DNA from: DATKWS01 sp035529435
Lineage (GTDB): Bacteria; Krumholzibacteriota; Krumholzibacteriia; Krumholzibacteriales; Krumholzibacteriaceae
Assembly: GCA_035529435.1 (NCBI GenBank)
Contig: DATKWS010000201.1
Location: forward strand, 1-7,439
DNA length: 7,439 bases
Direction: 5' to 3'
The position numbers were made by a program, and so were the translations under genes. Below, one piece after another: positions 6,779 to 7,439 of this stretch. The first letter of the stretch is position 1, and each line of letters opens with the position of its first letter. The notes beneath the pieces were generated by a model. The model was not told the origin of the DNA. It saw nothing but the letters and a program-made list of their open reading frames with translations, and did no database searches.

Positions 6779-7439
6779 ATGAAACGAACCGCCCTGACCG
6801 CTCTCGTTCTCGCCGCTCTCGCCATCCTCGTTCTCTCGACCGGCTGCTGGGAGGTATTCTGCCCCCTCGATGAGGAGCCGGTCGCCGTCATCGAAAAGCC
6901 GCCGCTCCAGAGCGCCGGCACGCAATCGTACGCGACGACCGTGACATTCCGATGGAGCTGCGAAACGGAGTGCAGGCCGCTGTCGGTCCGCTACCTGTGC
7001 GATATCGTGAGGGATACGAACGGCGTGTATTCCGATACCTTCAACGTCGTTCGCGATCTCAACAGGAATCCATCACGGTACGAGGACCAGTGGTCCGACT
7101 GGGTATCGTACGACGCACCGGACGAGGCCGGCCGCGAGGTCATGGTCGAGGGGCTGGAGGTTGGAAAGGTGCAATTCTTCGCCGTTCAGGCGAGAAGTTA
7201 CTGTGACCATGCCACCACGGTTTTCACATTGAATAAAAATATCCGGCGCTTCATTTCAAGTGTAAAAGCGGGGCCGCTCCTGACCGTCGGTGAGACGTAC
7301 CTCGGATACGCCAGATTCATCGGAACCACCATGTCGCCCATCAAGTACGATCTCCCCCCGGGCGTACCGCTCAATTTCAAGTGGAAGGCCACCGCGGACG
7401 ATTACGGCGGCGAGATTGTCTGCTACCGGTACGGGTGGG
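6779..7439 (+). CDS. Probable secreted lipoprotein of unknown function (3' end beyond window)
   Basis: An open frame of 220 codons with no stop before the right edge. The start is firm because AGGAGG ends six bases before the ATG. Residues 1-22 are a lipoprotein-type signal (MKR, then a long Ala/Leu/Val/Ile stretch) ending LVLSTGC with C23 as the lipidation candidate. The residue at -3 is Ser and Leu sits at -4, so the lipobox is slightly irregular. The mature part looks beta-rich: TVTFRWSC (55-61) with VRYLCD (70-75), and again LNFKWKATADD (198-208) with EIVCYRYGW (212-220). This suggests tandem fibronectin/Ig-like modules of FxW...D...YRY type, the second cut off by the window. There are seven Cys in the visible part. 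I recognise no enzyme motif. It is divergent from the GH57 gene across a 248-bp spacer, so a surface or envelope role near that enzyme is possible but only inferred. Confidence 0.85.
   Translation, partial: MKRTALTALVLAALAILVLSTGCWEVFCPLDEEPVAVIEKPPLQSAGTQSYATTVTFRWSCETECRPLSVRYLCDIVRDTNGVYSDTFNVVRDLNRNPSRYEDQWSDWVSYDAPDEAGREVMVEGLEVGKVQFFAVQARSYCDHATTVFTLNKNIRRFISSVKAGPLLTVGETYLGYARFIGTTMSPIKYDLPPGVPLNFKWKATADDYGGEIVCYRYGW

Noticed and set aside
6646..6921. 91-codon minus-strand frame across the divergent spacer
   Set aside because: It overlaps the start of the lipoprotein gene, whose Shine-Dalgarno and signal peptide are convincing; it has no support of its own.

Overview
The window is dense, GC-rich bacterial DNA with four protein genes and one real intergenic region. 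The best lineage clue is the large secreted protein. It ends in a YQNYPNPFNP-type C-terminal tail and carries FlgD-like Ig modules, as in the Por/type IX-style secreted proteins of the FCB superphylum. High GC combined with this tail suggests an uncultured lineage such as Krumholzibacteriota, Eisenbacteria or Latescibacterota rather than a classical low-GC Bacteroidetes. That placement is inference from sequence style only. I see no rRNA, tRNA, CRISPR array, insertion sequence or phage gene.

Left part, plus strand (1-2249). A group II pyridoxal-phosphate decarboxylase of the aromatic-L-amino-acid decarboxylase type enters from beyond the left edge, with roughly 70 N-terminal residues missing. 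After 48 bases comes a SAM-dependent class I methyltransferase with an N-terminal Trm112-like zinc ribbon. The two probably share a transcript. Together they could make and then methylate an amine, but the methyltransferase substrate cannot be read from the sequence.

Centre, minus strand (2232-6530). One 1432-residue exported protein fills more than half of the window. In order it has a signal peptide, a CBM9/DOMON-like domain, a CBM48-like glycogen/starch-binding domain, Ig-like domains, a FlgD-like Ig domain, a GH57 catalytic domain with its nucleophile and acid/base residues in place, a DUF1926-like beta domain and a C-terminal sorting tail. It looks like a secreted alpha-glucan-active enzyme. 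Its 3' end overlaps the methyltransferase gene tail-to-tail by 18 bp.

Right part (6531-7439). A 248-bp AT-rich divergent region holds a good extended -10 promoter for the GH57 gene. On the plus strand it holds a weaker promoter, two tandem stem-loops and a strong Shine-Dalgarno for a probable lipoprotein, which starts at 6779 and runs off the right edge. The lipoprotein has no recognised function; it has beta-sandwich-like FxW...YRY modules and a slightly irregular lipobox.

The most interesting item is the secreted GH57 chimera. Its fifth conserved region, normally rich in aromatic residues and His, is replaced by a cysteine cluster, and a further CYC pair lies beside the acid/base residue. 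I found no clear evidence of a wholly new multi-gene system.
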